Assembly (NCBI GenBank): GCA_902622795.1
Contig: CACNRD010000001.1
Coordinates: forward strand, 248,001 to 312,000
Origin: an uncultured Pelagibacteraceae bacterium
Lineage (GTDB): Bacteria > Pseudomonadota > Alphaproteobacteria > Pelagibacterales > Pelagibacteraceae
Length of the DNA: 64,000 nt
Direction: 5' to 3'
Shown here one piece after another: positions 27,991 to 36,251 of the stretch (the first letter of the stretch is position 1; each line of letters opens with the position of its first letter). The notes under the pieces are model-generated. The model did not search any database. It saw only the letters and a list, made by a program, of their open reading frames with translations, and was not told the DNA's origin. Position numbers and translations under genes: made by a program.

Positions 27991-29319
27991 ATGAAAAATA
28001 TAGTTAAAATATTTTGCATAATTTCATTATTCATTACAAATGTCGTTTATGCAGATATTAAATTTTGGACTACAGAGGTCCAACCTGCTCGAATGGCTAA
28101 GCAAGAAGAAATGGCCAAAGCTTTTGAAGCTAAGACAGGTATTAAGGTTGAGGTAATTCCAATTGAAGAAAAGGAATTGGGTACTAGAGCCACCGCAGCA
28201 GCTGCTGCTGGCGACTTACCAGATGTGATTTATCACACTTTACAATATGTTTTACCTTGGGCGGAAGCTGGAATTCTAGATGTTGATGCCAATAACGCTG
28301 TGGTTAAAGCACTTGGTAAAAATACTTTTGCTCCAGGCGCTCTTAAAATGGCTAAGTCAGGATCAAAAATTGCTGCTGTCCCTGTTGATGGATGGACGCA
28401 AATGGTTGTTTATAGAAAGGATCTTTTTGAAAACGCTGATCTAGAACCACCAACAAGTTATGCTAACATTGTCAAAGCAGTTGAGAAATTATCAAAAGTA
28501 AATGGCGTGTTTGGTTTTGTAGCTGCTACTAAAACTGATGAGAATTTTATGAGTCAAGTTTTAGAACATGTTCTTTTAGCAAACGGGGTAAACATTGTTA
28601 AAAAGGGTGGTGTTAAGAAGCAAGGGAAAAAATTAAAAGAAGCATTAGAGTTCTATAAAGTCATTGCGAAGGCAAGTCCTCCAGGTGAACTTTATTGGAA
28701 ACAATCAAGAGCACTTTATTTTGCTGGAAAGACACCAATGATTATTTGGTCTCCCTTTATTATGGATGAACTTGCAGGTTTAAGAGATTCAGCTCCACCA
28801 ACAATTAATAGTGATCCAACTTCACCTGAATTAGCTTCTAAAACTGGTTTTATAACTAATTTCAGTGGACCAAGTAATAAAAAAGGTGCTGCGTGGGCTG
28901 ATATTAGATACTTTGGTATAACTGCTGATGCTGATACTGATGAAGCCAAGCAATTTATCATGTACTCTATGGATGAAGGTTACACAAGTACCTTATCAAT
29001 TGCTCCCGAAGGTAAATTTCCAGTAAGAAGAGGAAATTCGAGTGATCCTGAAGCATTTACAAAAGCTTGGAGTAAACTGCCAGTTGGAGTTGATAGAAAA
29101 GCTGCCTTGTCAGATCTTTATGACCCAGATGTTATAAATAACATTGTTGCAGGTTTAGATACTGCAAACAGATGGGGAGTTAAAGAAGGTGAACTATCTA
29201 GAGCATCTAAAATTATTAATTCACAATTCATGAACAGAATCACAAGAGAATATATCGATGATGAAATTTCTGTTGATGAAGCAGTTGATAAAATAAATGC
29301 TGGATTAGCTAGCTTCTAA
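27991..29319 (+). CDS. ABC transporter sugar-binding protein (CUT1-type)
   Basis: This is a periplasmic solute-binding protein of 442 residues. A signal peptide covers residues 1-21 (cleavage after VVYA, before DIKFW) and is followed by the SBP family 1 fold with AKAFEAKTGIKVEVI. It has the best Shine-Dalgarno in the cluster (AGGAGG), consistent with high expression. A terminator hairpin follows, then two permease genes. The ligand is probably a sugar or glycoside; the cluster suggests glucosylglycerate or a related molecule (inference). Confidence 0.85.
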   Translation: MKNIVKIFCIISLFITNVVYADIKFWTTEVQPARMAKQEEMAKAFEAKTGIKVEVIPIEEKELGTRATAAAAAGDLPDVIYHTLQYVLPWAEAGILDVDANNAVVKALGKNTFAPGALKMAKSGSKIAAVPVDGWTQMVVYRKDLFENADLEPPTSYANIVKAVEKLSKVNGVFGFVAATKTDENFMSQVLEHVLLANGVNIVKKGGVKKQGKKLKEALEFYKVIAKASPPGELYWKQSRALYFAGKTPMIIWSPFIMDELAGLRDSAPPTINSDPTSPELASKTGFITNFSGPSNKKGAAWADIRYFGITADADTDEAKQFIMYSMDEGYTSTLSIAPEGKFPVRRGNSSDPEAFTKAWSKLPVGVDRKAALSDLYDPDVINNIVAGLDTANRWGVKEGELSRASKIINSQFMNRITREYIDDEISVDEAVDKINAGLASF

Positions 29320-29340
29320 TAATTTAAATTAATTAAAAAA

Positions 29341-29370
29341 GCGGATAAGATTACTTGTCCGCTTTTTTTT
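29341..29370 (+). terminator. Intrinsic terminator/attenuator after the binding-protein gene
   Basis: A 9-base stem (GCGGATAAG, loop ATTA, CTTGTCCGC, one G-T pair) is followed by eight T residues. It lies 22 bases after the binding-protein stop, and its T-run directly touches the ATG of the next permease gene. It would let most transcripts end after the abundant binding protein while some continue into the permeases. Confidence 0.85.
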
Positions 29371-30630
29371 ATGAAAGATACTTTAGCAAATACTGAAAAG
29401 AAAACTGCTTATATTTTAACCTTACCTGCAGTGGCATTAGTCTTTGCAATAATTTTATTTCCTATTTTTGCAAATGTTTGGATTAGTTTTAAAGAGGTTG
29501 AGTTGAAAGATATAAGAATTCCTGAACCAAGAGCAAAAAAAATTGTTAAATCCATATCTGAAGATCCTTCAAAAATAAAAATTTTATATAAATTAAGAAA
29601 TAGCTCATTACTTCAAGAGATTAGGGACGTTTCATTTCAAGATAAATTTCCAAAAAATTTTGAAATTGAAGAATTAGACCCGCGTTGCGAATTCAAAAAA
29701 TATGCTTTAAAATGTAAATTTGGTAATTGGCCACCAAAATATAGAGAAAATTTTCAAGTAATATTCAAAAAAAATGATGGATCAAAAATAGATAAAAAAG
29801 AACTAAAATCCACAAAACCCAAATTAGTTGGTACCTCAGATAATGTACTGCTTAATACTAATTTTACTTTAAAAAACTTTAAGAAAGTTTTATTTGATAA
29901 TGAATTTGTAGATCTGCTCCTTACAACTTTTTACTACACCTTTTTTGGTACTGTTGGCTCTATCATATTTGGTATTTTAACAGCTCAAATGGTTAATCAA
30001 AAATTTTATGGAAGAACATTTATGCGAAGTGTTTTACTTTTTCCTTATGTTGCTCCAGTGGTAGCTTTAGCTTATACATGGGAACTTCTATTAGATCCAA
30101 ATAGTGGGACTTTAAATAGTTTGCTAATCAATTATCAGGTTATAGAGACACCGATAAATTTACTTGGACAAAAATACATTCAGATTAATTTTTTTGGTTT
30201 TGATTTCAAACTTAGATTAGCTCTTACGACGGTAATTATGTTTGAAATTTGGAGATATTTTCCTTTAGCTTTTTTATTTATTCTAGCAAGACTTCAGGCA
30301 ATTCCAAAAGAATTATATGAGGCAGCTGATGTTGATGGAGCGAGCCCATTTCAGAAGTTTTTTAATATAACACTCCCTCAAATTACTGCAGTTATATCGA
30401 TTTTATTTATGATAAGATTTATTTGGAATTTTAATAAGTTTGAGGATGTTTTCTTACTTACCGGTGGCGCTTCAGGAACAAGAACTTTACCCATAAATGT
30501 TTATCAACAAGGTTTTGCAATATCTGATATTGGAATGGGATCAGCTGTTTCAATTGTAATTGTCGTTTTGCTTTTATTATTTATGTTTTTTTATTTTAAG
30601 CTTTTAGGAAAGAGAGTCGATGAAAACTAA
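29371..30630 (+). CDS. ABC transporter permease, MalF/UgpA type
   Basis: This inner-membrane permease subunit of a CUT1 importer has 419 residues. The first membrane span is at about 12-32, followed by a large non-membrane insert (about 35-165) before the core of five further spans. The ATPase-contact EAA loop reads EAADVDGASPFQKFFNITLP. The insert is unusual in size for UgpA-like subunits and more like MalF P2. The ATG directly follows the T-run of the terminator, so it has no Shine-Dalgarno. It overlaps the next gene by 11 bases. Confidence 0.85.
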   Translation: MKDTLANTEKKTAYILTLPAVALVFAIILFPIFANVWISFKEVELKDIRIPEPRAKKIVKSISEDPSKIKILYKLRNSSLLQEIRDVSFQDKFPKNFEIEELDPRCEFKKYALKCKFGNWPPKYRENFQVIFKKNDGSKIDKKELKSTKPKLVGTSDNVLLNTNFTLKNFKKVLFDNEFVDLLLTTFYYTFFGTVGSIIFGILTAQMVNQKFYGRTFMRSVLLFPYVAPVVALAYTWELLLDPNSGTLNSLLINYQVIETPINLLGQKYIQINFFGFDFKLRLALTTVIMFEIWRYFPLAFLFILARLQAIPKELYEAADVDGASPFQKFFNITLPQITAVISILFMIRFIWNFNKFEDVFLLTGGASGTRTLPINVYQQGFAISDIGMGSAVSIVIVVLLLLFMFFYFKLLGKRVDEN

Positions 30631-31813
30631 AAATTTAATTTTATTTACATTAATATCATCATTTTTTTTAATTTTCCTAGTTTCTATATGGAAAATATTA
30701 GCGACTTTACAGGGATTAAATATTCAACATTTGAATTTACAAATAATTTTTATTTTTGGTCTCCTAATATCATTCGCTAATTTAAGAATAGGAAGCAAAA
30801 TTAAAATTTTTTACAAATCAATTATTTTTTCTTTAATTTTTGTAATCTGCGATGGCTATATTATTCAAAAACTACCATTATGGTACAACATTGGTATTTT
30901 CTTAATTTTATATTTTTTTGTTAATAAAATAAATAAATATAGTTTTGAAAATTTAAAAGAGGAGCACTCAACCCAAGTAATCTTTTTTGACTTTTTAACA
31001 TTGTTTGGCATTTTATTTTTCTCATTCGTAATACTTTTTCCTTTTTACATGATGTTAATAACAAGCTTTAAAACCCAAATTTCTTTATTGGTTAACCCTT
31101 TAGACTTTAGTATTAATTTTGGTCAAGATCTAAAGGATCTATTTAAATCCTATTTTGTAATTTTTAAGACTTATAAATTTGGTAAATATATTGTGACTAG
31201 TACTATTGTCTCTGTAGGTACAGTAATAATAACTCTTATTTTTGCTATTCCAGCAGCATATGCAATTGCTAGATTAAATTTTTTTGGAAAATCATTTATG
31301 TCAACATCAATATTGATAATTTATATGTTTCCAGCGATAGTCTTGGTAATTCCTTTGTATACAATTTTTAGTCAATTAGGCCTAAGAAACTCTATAGAAG
31401 GATTATTAATAGTTTATACAGCTACAACGCTTCCAGTAGCAATCTACATGCTTCAAGGATACTTTAAGAGTATTCCAAAGGAATTAGAAGAGGCAGCAAT
31501 ATTAGACAAACTTAGTTGGTTTGGAATAATTTCTAAAATTATAATTCCATTAAGTATTCCTGCAATTTCCTCTGTGGCTTTATATGTATTTATGATAGCT
31601 TGGAATGAATTTTTATTTTCTCTAATGTTTCTAGATAACCCTAATTCTTTTACTCTTTCAAGAGCCATACAATATTTGAGTGGTGATGCAGAAACACCAA
31701 GACAATATTTAATGGCTGGCTCAGTTATTGTAACTTTGCCTGTTTTATTTATTTTTGTTTATTTTGAGAAATATCTAGTTAGTGGTCTCACCGCAGGGAG
31801 TGTCAAAGGTTGA
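30620..31813 (+). CDS. ABC transporter permease, MalG/UgpE type, with extra N-terminal membrane segments
   Basis: This is the second permease subunit, 397 residues. Residues about 125-397 are the usual MalG-like core, with the EAA loop EEAAILDKLSWFGIISKIIIP. The first 115 residues add about four hydrophobic helices that normal MalG/UgpE proteins (about 280 residues) lack. It overlaps the upstream permease by 11 bases and the downstream hydrolase start by 4 bases. No ATPase gene lies in the cluster, so the pair must use an ATPase encoded elsewhere. Confidence 0.83.
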   Translation: MKTKNLILFTLISSFFLIFLVSIWKILATLQGLNIQHLNLQIIFIFGLLISFANLRIGSKIKIFYKSIIFSLIFVICDGYIIQKLPLWYNIGIFLILYFFVNKINKYSFENLKEEHSTQVIFFDFLTLFGILFFSFVILFPFYMMLITSFKTQISLLVNPLDFSINFGQDLKDLFKSYFVIFKTYKFGKYIVTSTIVSVGTVIITLIFAIPAAYAIARLNFFGKSFMSTSILIIYMFPAIVLVIPLYTIFSQLGLRNSIEGLLIVYTATTLPVAIYMLQGYFKSIPKELEEAAILDKLSWFGIISKIIIPLSIPAISSVALYVFMIAWNEFLFSLMFLDNPNSFTLSRAIQYLSGDAETPRQYLMAGSVIVTLPVLFIFVYFEKYLVSGLTAGSVKG

Positions 31814-33081
31814 AAAATAAATTAATAGAAAAAGCAAAAAAAGTTTTATTAGGGAATAAAAAAAGAGGTTACACATTACCTACAAATAACAAATTGTATC
31901 CTGCTCAATGGAAATGGGACTCTGGCTTTATTTCCTTAGGCTACTCATACTTTAATCTAAAGTATGCACTTGATGAAATAACAACTCTTTTAAGGGGTCA
32001 ATGGAAAGATGGTATGATACCTCATATTTTATTCCATGATTTAAAAACAAATTATTATCCAAACCACTCAGTATGGAATTGTGGAAACAAAATACATTCA
32101 TCAGGAATAACACAACCACCAGTTCTTGCAATTATGTTAAAGAAAATTATAGATAAAAATAAAATCAAAATTTCAGACAAAGTAAAAATTAAGTCAATAG
32201 TTCAAAAATTAAAAAAATATCATGAGTGGTTAATTAAATATAGAGACCCAAAAAATACAGGTCTAGTTTCAATATTACATCCTTGGGAAAGTGGATATGA
32301 TAACTCTCCACTTTGGGATTATTCAATGAAAGAAGTTAAGGTTGAAAAAAACTTAAAATACAAACGAGGAGATAATAAAGTTATAAATCCAGAATATAGA
32401 CCTTTAGACTCGGATTATGATAGATATGTAACAATTAAAAATCATTTAAGAAAAAATAAATACAATCCAAAAAAACTTTATAATAAATCAATGTTTAATG
32501 TTGTTGATGTTGGTTTTAATTCTATATTTTTGAGAGCAAATAAAGATTTATTAGAATTACTTAAATCATTCAATTTAGAGCACAATAAATTAAAAAAATT
32601 CATTTTAAAATCAGAAAATCAGATTGAAAAATTATATAATGTAAAAAAAGGAGTTTTTACAAATTATGATATAAGAAATAAAAAAAAAATTATTGTACCC
32701 TCAATAACAAATTATTTTATTTTATTTGCTGACTTAAAAAATCAAACTATTAATAAAAAAATTATTAAAAATTTAAAAAATCATAACCAAACAAGGAAAT
32801 ACATATTTTCTAGTATTAAGCCTAATCATAAAAACTTTGAGGAAAAGCGTTACTGGAGAGGTCCAGTTTGGATAAATTGTAATTGGATTATCTATCAAGG
32901 ATTAAAAAATAAAGATAAAAACTTTGCTAATAAAATTAAGGAAAAAACAATTAATCTAATTAAAAAAAATGGCTTTTTTGAATACTACAGTTTTAAAACT
33001 GGAAAAGCATTTGGAGCAAGTAATTTTTCTTGGACCGCTTCTTTATTTTTAGATTTGGTAATGGAAAAGAAATATAACTAA
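31810..33081 (+). CDS. GH63-type glucosylglycerate/mannosylglycerate hydrolase
   Basis: This is predicted to hydrolyse glucosylglycerate (or mannosylglycerate) to sugar and glycerate. The 423-residue (alpha/alpha)6-barrel-type protein has QWKWDSGF (Asp37), HPWESGYDNSP, RGPVWINCNWI, FFEYYS and GASNFSWTAS. These are the conserved blocks of the short GH63 MGH/GgH group. There is no signal peptide, so it acts in the cytoplasm after import or on the cell's own solute. It starts with TTG, overlapping the permease stop (TTGA). Its stop overlaps the convergent gene by 4 bases. Confidence 0.8.
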   Translation: MKNKLIEKAKKVLLGNKKRGYTLPTNNKLYPAQWKWDSGFISLGYSYFNLKYALDEITTLLRGQWKDGMIPHILFHDLKTNYYPNHSVWNCGNKIHSSGITQPPVLAIMLKKIIDKNKIKISDKVKIKSIVQKLKKYHEWLIKYRDPKNTGLVSILHPWESGYDNSPLWDYSMKEVKVEKNLKYKRGDNKVINPEYRPLDSDYDRYVTIKNHLRKNKYNPKKLYNKSMFNVVDVGFNSIFLRANKDLLELLKSFNLEHNKLKKFILKSENQIEKLYNVKKGVFTNYDIRNKKKIIVPSITNYFILFADLKNQTINKKIIKNLKNHNQTRKYIFSSIKPNHKNFEEKRYWRGPVWINCNWIIYQGLKNKDKNFANKIKEKTINLIKKNGFFEYYSFKTGKAFGASNFSWTASLFLDLVMEKKYN

Positions 33082-34373
33082 TTTAATAAATCATATTGGT
33101 AATTTCTTGCTTCGATCACTTCAGTTGGAAGATTTAACTCAACATCTTCAAGTCTAATAACTTCATCCTTACTTATATCTCTTTTTAATACAGCATTATC
33201 AGTAAGACCTAGAGGTAAGATCATTTCTTTTTTTGATTTTTGAGATGTAATTAATCGCCCTCTTGCACAGAAGCCTCCTTCTCCATCCAGTTTTTCACCT
33301 ACTTTTAAATCTTTCTTTGCTAAACTTGCAACATCAGCATTATAATTTTTTGTATATCCTGTTGCTCTATTGTCTAGAGCTATTGAGTAAACTGACTGTG
33401 CAAGCTCTAGTCCAATATAATGATAGGGCCTCCAAATAGCAGAATAGTTTCCAGATGCGTCTGTAACCATGCCGTAATCTTTAAAACAATTTTTTACATA
33501 TTCGTTCTGTGCTTTAATAACAATATAAACACCCCATCTTAAATCATTTAGAATATCTTTTTTTTCTAAATCTATACTTGAAATAACTTCAACTTGACCA
33601 TCAAATTCAATTAGACCACCATCATTTTTTGGGATCATTTTTTTTGCAATATCGTAAACACCAACTGGAGGAAAAGTTAACCCATTACTAGGACAGTTTA
33701 AGTTTGCTGCATTACTCACAGCGCACATTTCAATTGCAGACTTGTCTCCACATAAAAAACTATTAAACATTTTGGGATTCATTCCAGACTCTAACTCAGC
33801 TCGCTCTTTAGTTATGCCATAGTGACCCCAAACAGTGTCAGGTGTAGAATATTCAAAAGTTGGATGATATTTTGTTCCTTTACCAGCACAAACTACTGAA
33901 AATCCGTTTAATCTTGCCCACTCTATTTGTTCGAGAATTAAAGATGGTTGATCGCCATAAGCCATCGAACAAATAACACCTTTTTCTTTTGCAAGATCAG
34001 ATAAATATTTACCACAAGTTATATCTGCTTCAACATTGACTAATATAATATGTTTCTTACTTTTTAAAATCTTTGTTGCATGGACAGTTCCAACTATTGG
34101 GTTGCCTGTTGCCTCGATAAAAATTTCGATATCTCTATCTAGAACTTCCTCTAACGAATTTGAGAAATTTATTTGTTTAACTATTTGTTCATTCAATCCA
34201 CTTTTCAAACAATTTTTCTTTGCTTGATCAACATTAATATCAACTATGGAATCTATTTGAATTTTTTCTAGATGATTGTATTGAGCCAAAAACATACTTA
34301 CAAATTTTCCACATCCGATAAAACAAATTTTTATAGGATCTTTTCGATTTTCTAATTTTGTATGTAAAAACAT
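33078..34373 (-). CDS. COG4091-type NAD(P)-dependent oxidoreductase with SAF domain
   Basis: This 431-residue protein is related to the predicted homoserine-dehydrogenase-like group COG4091. An N-terminal Rossmann domain has ICFIGCGKFVSMFL and an ATGNP motif near 110. The C-terminal SAF domain (about 365-431) contains LTDNAVLKRDISKDEVIRLEDV. True homoserine dehydrogenase is unlikely because the catalytic domain differs. Members of this group often sit in sugar-acid catabolic loci. Here it converges on the glucosylglycerate hydrolase, which releases glycerate, but no link is shown. Confidence 0.7.
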   Translation of the reverse strand: MFLHTKLENRKDPIKICFIGCGKFVSMFLAQYNHLEKIQIDSIVDINVDQAKKNCLKSGLNEQIVKQINFSNSLEEVLDRDIEIFIEATGNPIVGTVHATKILKSKKHIILVNVEADITCGKYLSDLAKEKGVICSMAYGDQPSLILEQIEWARLNGFSVVCAGKGTKYHPTFEYSTPDTVWGHYGITKERAELESGMNPKMFNSFLCGDKSAIEMCAVSNAANLNCPSNGLTFPPVGVYDIAKKMIPKNDGGLIEFDGQVEVISSIDLEKKDILNDLRWGVYIVIKAQNEYVKNCFKDYGMVTDASGNYSAIWRPYHYIGLELAQSVYSIALDNRATGYTKNYNADVASLAKKDLKVGEKLDGEGGFCARGRLITSQKSKKEMILPLGLTDNAVLKRDISKDEVIRLEDVELNLPTEVIEARNYQYDLLN

Positions 34374-34381
34374 AATAAATT

Positions 34382-34783
34382 TTAAGGTTTCAAAGCGTTA
34401 TTAAGATATTTTTTATCAAGTTTACAATCTTTATATCCTCTTTTTACAACATTTAGATATCTTTCAGTTGGAAACTTAAATGGTGATTTTTTAACCATCG
34501 TGTAAGTCATTACTTTTTTTCCATAATAATAAAAATAATATTTCTTATAAAGTATTGGATAATCCTCATATACATCCAATTTTTTTTCATCACTTTTAGA
34601 AATTTCAAATAAACCTCCAGGAACAATTGAGTTTTTCTTAATTTCAATATCTGCAGCTCTATATTTACTTCTAAAAGTTAATTTAAAGTCTTTTAAATTA
34701 ATTTTTTTTATAAAAATGCTATCTTTGCATCTTCGTTTCATCTGGAAGTGATGCAGATTACTACCGTATGCAAAATAAAGCAT
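34382..34783 (-). CDS. Gamma-glutamylcyclotransferase-like (AIG2-fold) protein
   Basis: This 133-residue protein has the fold signature YFAYGSNLHHFQMKRRC at the N-terminus. The central PGGLFEISKSDEKKLDVYED block includes the acidic residue expected at the active site. The family includes gamma-glutamylcyclotransferases and gamma-glutamylamine cyclotransferases; the substrate cannot be told. Its start overlaps the last base of the CinA-like gene, so they form an operon, with the COG4091 gene 8 bases downstream. Confidence 0.75.
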   Translation of the reverse strand: MLYFAYGSNLHHFQMKRRCKDSIFIKKINLKDFKLTFRSKYRAADIEIKKNSIVPGGLFEISKSDEKKLDVYEDYPILYKKYYFYYYGKKVMTYTMVKKSPFKFPTERYLNVVKRGYKDCKLDKKYLNNALKP

Positions 34784-35532
34784 TACCTCTTTACTACTTC
34801 AATTTTTTTTGCATTAACAAATTTTAAAATTTGAGAATTACATAAATCTATTTTTGATTGATCCTCAGATCTAATTACAATTGAAACACCTAATTTTCCT
34901 GCATGGAAAAAAGGATAGCTCCCTATCTCAACATCTTGGTTATCATTTTGTACTTTAGTTAATGAGTTTGCTATTTCACTCTCGACAGTTCTTAAACTTA
35001 TTGTATGGCTTTTAATCGGTTCACCGCCAACTATAGTATTTGTTAAACCACCTAACATCGATTTTAAAATAGATGGTACACCTGGCAAACAAAAAACATT
35101 TTCAACATTAAATCCAGGTGCCCCACTTGTTGGATTTAAAATTAAATTTGCATTTTCAGGCATCCAGCACATTTTCTGTCGCCCCTCATTGAATTCACCT
35201 GGTTTGTAGTATGCCTCTAAAATTTTAAAAGCTTCTTTATGAATTTCGTATCTTATCCCAAAGGTTTTTGAAACAGACTCTGCTGTGATATCATCATGGG
35301 TTGGGCCTATACCTCCGGTTGTAAAAACATAATCATAAGTTGATTTTAATAAATTTAATGTGTCTATAATTGTTTTTTCAACATCAGGAATTACTCTAAC
35401 CTCTTCTACTTTAACACCAATTGAATTTAACCACACGGCTATTGTAGAAGTGTTGGTGTCTTGAGTTCTACCTGACAATATTTCATTGCCTATAATTAAA
35501 ATAGCTGCATTAACTTTTGTTTTTTTTGTCAT
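34783..35532 (-). CDS. CinA-like molybdopterin-binding domain protein
   Basis: This 249-residue protein is of the MoaB/Mog fold found at the N-terminus of CinA (COG1058). It has ILIIGNEILSGRTQDTN and the FTTGGIGPTHDDITAESV signature, and FCLPGVPSIL later. The C-terminal PncC nicotinamide-nucleotide amidase domain of full-length CinA (about 410 residues) is absent. COG1058 domains are linked to ADP-ribose/NAD repair, so a role in NAD metabolism is possible but not shown. Divergent from sfsA, with only 20 bases between the start codons. Confidence 0.8.
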   Translation of the reverse strand: MTKKTKVNAAILIIGNEILSGRTQDTNTSTIAVWLNSIGVKVEEVRVIPDVEKTIIDTLNLLKSTYDYVFTTGGIGPTHDDITAESVSKTFGIRYEIHKEAFKILEAYYKPGEFNEGRQKMCWMPENANLILNPTSGAPGFNVENVFCLPGVPSILKSMLGGLTNTIVGGEPIKSHTISLRTVESEIANSLTKVQNDNQDVEIGSYPFFHAGKLGVSIVIRSEDQSKIDLCNSQILKFVNAKKIEVVKR

Positions 35533-35552
35533 TTTATATATATAATTTAGTG
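35533..35552. promoter_or_regulatory. 20-bp divergent promoter core between cinA-like and sfsA
   Basis: The whole spacer is TTATATATATAATTTAGTG-like. A TATAAT hexamer (35541-35546) places a plus-strand transcription start about 7 bases on, at or near the A of the sfsA ATG (35553), with TTGTTT at 35517-35522 as a -35. The mirrored TATATA does the same for the minus gene. Both mRNAs are predicted to be leaderless or nearly so. Confidence 0.4.
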
Positions 35553-36251
35553 ATGGAATTTACCAAGTCTTTAATAAAAGGCAAATTAATCAAACGATAT
35601 AAAAGATTTTTTACTGATGTAAAGTTACAACGCGAGACTGTAACTGCTCATTGCCCTAATACTGGGTCAATGATAGGTCTGTTAGATGAAGGCAATGAAG
35701 TTTACTTACTTCCAAATAACGATCCTAAAAGAAAACTTAAATTTGGGCTAGAGATTATAAATTCAAGAAAAAATTTAGTTGGAATTAATACCCACATGGC
35801 TAATAGAATTGTACAGCATGGTTTAGAAAATAACCTGATCAGTGAACTTAAAAATAATGATTTTATCAAACCAGAAGTGTTTTTTAATAAAGAAACCAGA
35901 TTTGATTTCTTATTAGAAAAAAGCAGCCAAAAAAGCTTTTTAGAGGTTAAAAATGTCACTCTATTTAGAGATAAAAATACTGCTGAATTTCCAGATGCTG
36001 TAACATCAAGGGGGTCAAAACATTTATTAACACTTATTGATGCCATAAAAAAAGGCTATAAAACATATCTATTATTTTTAGTTCAAATTCAAAATATGAA
36101 ATATTTTAAAATAGCTAAAGATATAGATGAGCAATATTATAAAAATTATTTACTAGCTAAAAAAGCTGGAGTAATTTTTTTAGCTTACAGATGTAATATA
36201 AGTTCAAAAAAAATATTTATAGATAAAAAAATTAAAATAGTTGATGAGTGA
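35553..36251 (+). CDS. sfsA: SfsA family protein (sugar fermentation stimulation homologue)
   Basis: SfsA proteins have an OB-fold and a PD-(D/E)XK nuclease-like domain; the E. coli protein affects maltose metabolism, and the biochemical role is unsettled. The sequence holds TVTAHCPNTGSMIGL near the N-terminus, RFDFLLE and FLEVKNVTLF (the nuclease-like EVK), and ending segments near FKIAKDID. I chose the ATG at 35553 (MEFTKSLIKG), not the track start at 35517, because the added 12 residues are unlike the family and lie inside the divergent gene's start. 232 residues. It overlaps map by 8 bases. Confidence 0.88.
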   Translation: MEFTKSLIKGKLIKRYKRFFTDVKLQRETVTAHCPNTGSMIGLLDEGNEVYLLPNNDPKRKLKFGLEIINSRKNLVGINTHMANRIVQHGLENNLISELKNNDFIKPEVFFNKETRFDFLLEKSSQKSFLEVKNVTLFRDKNTAEFPDAVTSRGSKHLLTLIDAIKKGYKTYLLFLVQIQNMKYFKIAKDIDEQYYKNYLLAKKAGVIFLAYRCNISSKKIFIDKKIKIVDE

